Shown: one piece after another, positions 14,898 through 17,517 of the stretch
How positions within the stretch are numbered: position 1 is the first letter of the stretch
Layout: the number at the start of each line of letters is the position of its first letter
Assembly (NCBI GenBank): GCA_964478735.1
Contig: CAYZJB010000063.1
Coordinates: 1-17,517 of the forward strand
Length of the DNA stretch: 17,517 bases
Direction: 5' to 3'
From: CAYZJB01 sp964478735
Lineage (GTDB): Bacteria > CLD3 > SB21
Notes under the pieces: model-generated
Told to the model about the DNA's origin: nothing
Databases searched by the model: none
What the model saw: the letters and a program-made list of their open reading frames with translations, nothing else
Position numbers and translations under genes: made by a program

Positions 14898-14926
14898 AAA
14901 AGGGCCGAGTTTAACTCAGCCCTTTT
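14898..14926. terminator. Bidirectional terminator between pepE and the membrane-protein gene
   Basis: AAAAGGGC (14898-14905) pairs with GCCCTTTT (14919-14926), and GAGTT pairs with AACTC inside after one mismatch. A-runs and T-runs flank the stem on both strands. It lies 26 bases after the pepE stop and 11 bases after the stop of the convergent minus-strand gene, so it can end both transcripts. Confidence 0.85.
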
Positions 14927-14936
14927 GAGCAAGTCT

Positions 14937-15353
14937 TTACGACATGTTCTTCATCTGCGACCAGTAGCCCGCGATGAAGGCCACCGTGATCACGACGCCG
15001 AACACGCTGAATGCCTGTCCGCCAAAGAACGCGATCGGAAGGATAATCATCGCCACCTGCGCGGCAGCATAGAGATATACGCCCATTTTTTTCATCTTCC
15101 AGATTTGCAGGGAGCCAAAAAACGACGCTGCCGATAAAACCAGAGAAATAAGACCGTAAGTCATTCCGCCCCCGGCCATCGCACCCATACCGGGAATGTC
15201 CGCGAGCATACCGCCCGCCACGCCGGATCCCACGGCGAGCAAAATTCCGAAAAGAATTCCGAGTCCTCCGCCGATAAACGATAAAATGCAGAGGATCGTG
15301 ATCAAAGTGGGCCGTGCTCCGGACGCACTCTGTGTTGCTGCCTGTTCAGTCAT
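14937..15353 (-). CDS. Small membrane protein of unknown function
   Basis: This 138-residue protein has about four hydrophobic segments (roughly 15-45, 65-83, 92-110 and 115-131). A short polar N-terminal tail (MTEQAATQSASGA) resembles the tail of the upstream DUF4870-like protein (MSEQTPGASRPA). A loop at about 45-64 is unusually rich in Gly, Ala and Met. I recognise no family motif or catalytic residue. The start is well supported by AGGAGGAGAG just upstream. It is the last gene of the apparent icd operon, 39 bases after the DUF2752-like gene, and ends at a clear terminator. Confidence 0.8.
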   Translation of the reverse strand: MTEQAATQSASGARPTLITILCILSFIGGGLGILFGILLAVGSGVAGGMLADIPGMGAMAGGGMTYGLISLVLSAASFFGSLQIWKMKKMGVYLYAAAQVAMIILPIAFFGGQAFSVFGVVITVAFIAGYWSQMKNMS

Positions 15354-15392
15354 GACTCTCTCCTCCTGTTGGTTTGGAAGGTGTTGGGTTAA

Positions 15393-15830
15393 TTAAAGGG
15401 AAGCTAACCAGACTCTCCATTCTCCAAACAAAAACAATTCATGAACATTCCAAAGCATGCGTACAAGGCCGAAAACGAGAAAAAAAACGACAAAGGTATG
15501 ACGAACGTGACGTCGGCCGGATTCTTCGAGCAGATGAAAATCCCGGCCCGTGATCAAGCCCCAGGTATCGGCGAGCGTCTTCCACGTCCAGCCCGCAAAA
15601 ATCACAATGCCGAACGGATTGAACGTCAACGATCGCACGATGTCGCCGTGCAGGAGCCAGACAAAACTTCGCGTCAGGCCGCAGCCCGGACACGGCAGAT
15701 TGGTTAGGGTGTGAAAAAAACAGATCGAAAAGCGACCCTTTTCAAAAGGCTCGGCGACGAGGCAGCCGATCACGACTGCCCCGTACAGGCCGGCCCAGAC
15801 CAATTTCTCGCGACGGGTCGCGGAGTGCAT
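15393..15830 (-). CDS. DUF2752-like membrane protein
   Basis: This 145-residue membrane protein has about three helices. The DUF2752 hallmark PCPGCGLTR lies at 47-55, followed by LLHGDIVRSLTFNPFG (59-74), the expected second family motif. The function of the family is unknown. The two cysteines and Arg after the first helix are its most conserved part. The ATG overlaps the stop of the preceding DUF4870-like gene by one base (TAATG), so the two are probably translated in a coupled way. DUF2752 proteins are often found beside other small membrane proteins of the TM2, CD225 or DUF4870 kind, and that pattern is repeated here. Confidence 0.88.
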   Translation of the reverse strand: MHSATRREKLVWAGLYGAVVIGCLVAEPFEKGRFSICFFHTLTNLPCPGCGLTRSFVWLLHGDIVRSLTFNPFGIVIFAGWTWKTLADTWGLITGRDFHLLEESGRRHVRHTFVVFFLVFGLVRMLWNVHELFLFGEWRVWLASL

Positions 15831-16168
15831 TACTTCACGAGATTGAATTTCGTACCGAGATTACCGATCAACGGTACCGGATCCCACTTGCCCTGCGCAC
15901 ACTTGATCAAACCGATGATCCAGAGCACGAAAGCGAAAATCACGATTGGGATTCCAATGAGGACGAAACTCAGGATGTAACCGATGATGTAGGTAATAAA
16001 AATAATAAAAATCTGTTCCTGATGATACATGGCAAACTTGTTATCGCGTGCCGCAAGAATAGGGAGAATGAAGCACACGAGATAACCAAGGATGGCCATG
16101 ATTTTACCTTTTTCGATTTCTTCCTGCGTCGGGGCTGGCCGTGAAGCGCCGGGGGTCTGTTCAGACAT
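15830..16168 (-). CDS. DUF4870/Tic20-like small membrane protein
   Basis: This 112-residue protein has a polar Pro/Glu-rich N-terminal tail (1-22) and three hydrophobic segments (about 24-40, 51-70 and 71-90). FAMYHQEQIF (45-54) matches the conserved His/Gln turn of DUF4870-like proteins. AQGKWDPVPLIGNLG (91-105) matches the usual C-terminal motif of that family. The function is unknown. AAGGAGGAG precedes the ATG, and the gene begins only 14 bases after the icd stop. It overlaps the next gene by one base. Confidence 0.85.
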   Translation of the reverse strand: MSEQTPGASRPAPTQEEIEKGKIMAILGYLVCFILPILAARDNKFAMYHQEQIFIIFITYIIGYILSFVLIGIPIVIFAFVLWIIGLIKCAQGKWDPVPLIGNLGTKFNLVK

Positions 16169-16182
16169 GGTCGTTCTCCTCC

Positions 16183-17418
16183 TTACATGTTCTTGATGAT
16201 GGCATCGCCAAACTCACTGCACTTGATTTCAGTTGTGCCGTCCATGAGTCGGGCGAAGTCGTAGGTTACGGTTTTATTGGCAATCGATGTTTCAAGTCCC
16301 TTGATGATTAAGTCGGCCGCTTCCGTCCAGCCCATGTAGCGGAACATCATTTCCCCGGACAGAATGACCGAACCGGGATTGACCTTGTCCTGATTGGCGT
16401 ACTTGGGTGCCGTACCGTGCGTGGCTTCGAATACGGCATGGCCGGTGATGTAATTAATATTTCCGCCCGGCGCGATGCCGATGCCTCCGACCTGGGCCGC
16501 CAGGGCATCGGAAAGATAATCGCCGTTCAAATTCATCGTCGCGATGACGTCGAAGTCCTCGGGCCGCGTCAACACCTGCTGAAGCGTGATGTCGGCAATG
16601 GAGTCTTTGACCACGATGCCCTGCGGTAACTGTACCCACGGGCCGCCGTCGAGGTCCTTGCCGCCGAATTCGTCTTTGGCCAGTTGAAATCCCCAGTCGC
16701 GGAAAGCGCCTTCTGTGAATTTCATGATATTGCCTTTGTGGACGAGTGTGACGCTTTTTCTTTTGTTGGCAATGGCGTATTGAATCGCGGCGCGGATGAG
16801 ACGACGGGAACCTTCCGCGCTGACCGGCTTGATGCCAATTCCGCTGGTCTCGGGGAATCGGATTTTTTTGACGCCCATTTCCTTCTGGAGCCAGGCGATG
16901 ATCTTTTTCGCTTCCGGACTTTCCGCCTGCCACTCGATCCCGGCGTAAATGTCTTCCGTATTTTCACGAAAGATCACCATGTTGACTTTTTCCGGCCGTT
17001 TGACGGGCGAGGGAACGCCTTTGAAATACTGGACGGGTCGAAGGCAGACGTACAGATCGAGCGTCTGCCGCAGGGCGACATTGAGGCTGCGGATGCCGCC
17101 GCCAACCGGCGTGGTCAACGGGCCTTTGATGGAAACGAGATATTCTTTACACGCGGCGATCGTTTCGTCGGGTAACCACGATTTGTATTTATCAAACGAC
17201 TTTTGTCCGGCATAAACTTCGAGCCAGACGATCTCGCGTTTTCCGCCGTACGCTTTTTTGACGGCCGCGTCGAAAACACGCTGCGAAGCGCGCCAGATAT
17301 CCGGTCCGGTACCGTCGCCTTCGATGAAGGGAATGATGGGCTGATCGGGTACATGAAGTGTACCGCCACTGATCGAAATTTTTCCGCCGCGCGTGGGAGG
17401 GGTCAGATCTTTGAACAC
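16183..17418 (-). CDS. icd: NADP-dependent isocitrate dehydrogenase
   Basis: This enzyme oxidatively decarboxylates isocitrate to 2-oxoglutarate and yields NADPH in the TCA cycle. Similarity to Escherichia coli Icd runs over the full length. Seen directly are IEGDGTGPDI, GPLTTPVGGGIRSLNVALRQ (substrate loop with the Ser equivalent to the AceK phosphorylation site), IFRENTEDIYAGIEW, HKGNIMKFTEGAFRDWG, and MNLNGDYLSDALAAQVGG. Lys-Tyr in HGTAPKYA and Tyr/Arg in TVTYDFARLM indicate NADP specificity. I chose GTG at 17418, which gives 411 residues (E. coli has 416) and a short leader after the promoter. An open frame up to a TTG at 17505 runs through the promoter. The start codon remains uncertain. 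Three membrane-protein genes follow closely. Confidence 0.95.
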   Translation of the reverse strand: MFKDLTPPTRGGKISISGGTLHVPDQPIIPFIEGDGTGPDIWRASQRVFDAAVKKAYGGKREIVWLEVYAGQKSFDKYKSWLPDETIAACKEYLVSIKGPLTTPVGGGIRSLNVALRQTLDLYVCLRPVQYFKGVPSPVKRPEKVNMVIFRENTEDIYAGIEWQAESPEAKKIIAWLQKEMGVKKIRFPETSGIGIKPVSAEGSRRLIRAAIQYAIANKRKSVTLVHKGNIMKFTEGAFRDWGFQLAKDEFGGKDLDGGPWVQLPQGIVVKDSIADITLQQVLTRPEDFDVIATMNLNGDYLSDALAAQVGGIGIAPGGNINYITGHAVFEATHGTAPKYANQDKVNPGSVILSGEMMFRYMGWTEAADLIIKGLETSIANKTVTYDFARLMDGTTEIKCSEFGDAIIKNM

Positions 17419-17476
17419 GTTGCAAGTCCCGGATTGTATGTAAGAACAAAAGGAAGAGAAGTGATTGGACGAAAAA

Positions 17477-17505
17477 AATATATCGAAAGGCCTCAGGAAG
17501 CGCAA
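17477..17505 (-). promoter_or_regulatory. Promoter of the icd operon
   Basis: On the minus strand TTGCGC (17500-17505) precedes TATATT (17477-17482) by exactly 17 bases, a sigma-70-like arrangement. The same sequence also fits the Bacteroidetes form as TTG-N20-TATATTTT. Transcription would start near 17470, about 50 bases before the proposed GTG start. Confidence 0.5.
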
Positions 17506-17517
17506 GGAGTTTTTGGC

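Noticed and set aside
17419..17505. 29-codon N-terminal extension of icd from a TTG start
   Set aside because: It would place the start codon inside the -35 box, and the added residues have no counterpart in Icd proteins.

Overview
The window suggests a member of the Bacteroidota/FCB superphylum (for example an Ignavibacteria-, Kapabacteria- or Rhodothermia-like lineage) with a moderate GC content, judged by eye at a little over half. Four signs point there: a fused CcoN-CcoO cytochrome oxidase subunit, a one-haem CcoP, a glutamine synthetase of the type I associate with Bacteroidetes, and promoter-like matches to the TTG-N18-20-TAnnTTTG pattern. This is inference from gene content. No rRNA or tRNA gene is visible, and I see no insertion sequence, CRISPR array or phage module.

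Layout, left to right. (1) 22-3845, all on the minus strand, holds envelope genes: a coupled lipoprotein and transglutaminase-like pair, an M61-type metallopeptidase with a PDZ domain and a C-terminal zinc-ribbon-like tail, and a small TPR protein. (2) 3846-4162 is noncoding and rich in inverted repeats. (3) 4163-12316, minus strand, is a complete cbb3-type oxidase operon, transcribed ccoI, ccoS, ccoNO, ccoQ, ccoP, ccoG, ccoH and a TauE/SafE-like (UreH_2) membrane protein. Several junctions overlap or abut. (4) 12317-12554 is a divergent promoter region. (5) 12555-14872, plus strand, carries glnA and pepE, ending in a bidirectional terminator near 14898-14926. (6) 14937-17418, minus strand, carries icd followed by three small membrane-protein genes in an apparent operon whose promoter lies at about 17477-17505.

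How the genes work together. The cbb3 block encodes a high-affinity terminal oxidase plus its assembly set: CcoI and the TauE-like protein for copper handling, CcoG as a ferredoxin-like redox factor, and CcoH and CcoS for assembly. This implies microaerobic respiration. glnA (ammonia assimilation), pepE (breakdown of Asp-X dipeptides) and icd (2-oxoglutarate and NADPH supply) belong to central carbon and nitrogen metabolism. The most unusual protein-level observation is that CcoI carries CGC instead of the CPC motif typical of copper P1B-ATPases, while every other catalytic motif is intact. No clearly new multi-gene system is evident. The envelope genes and the icd-linked membrane trio are the least explained parts.
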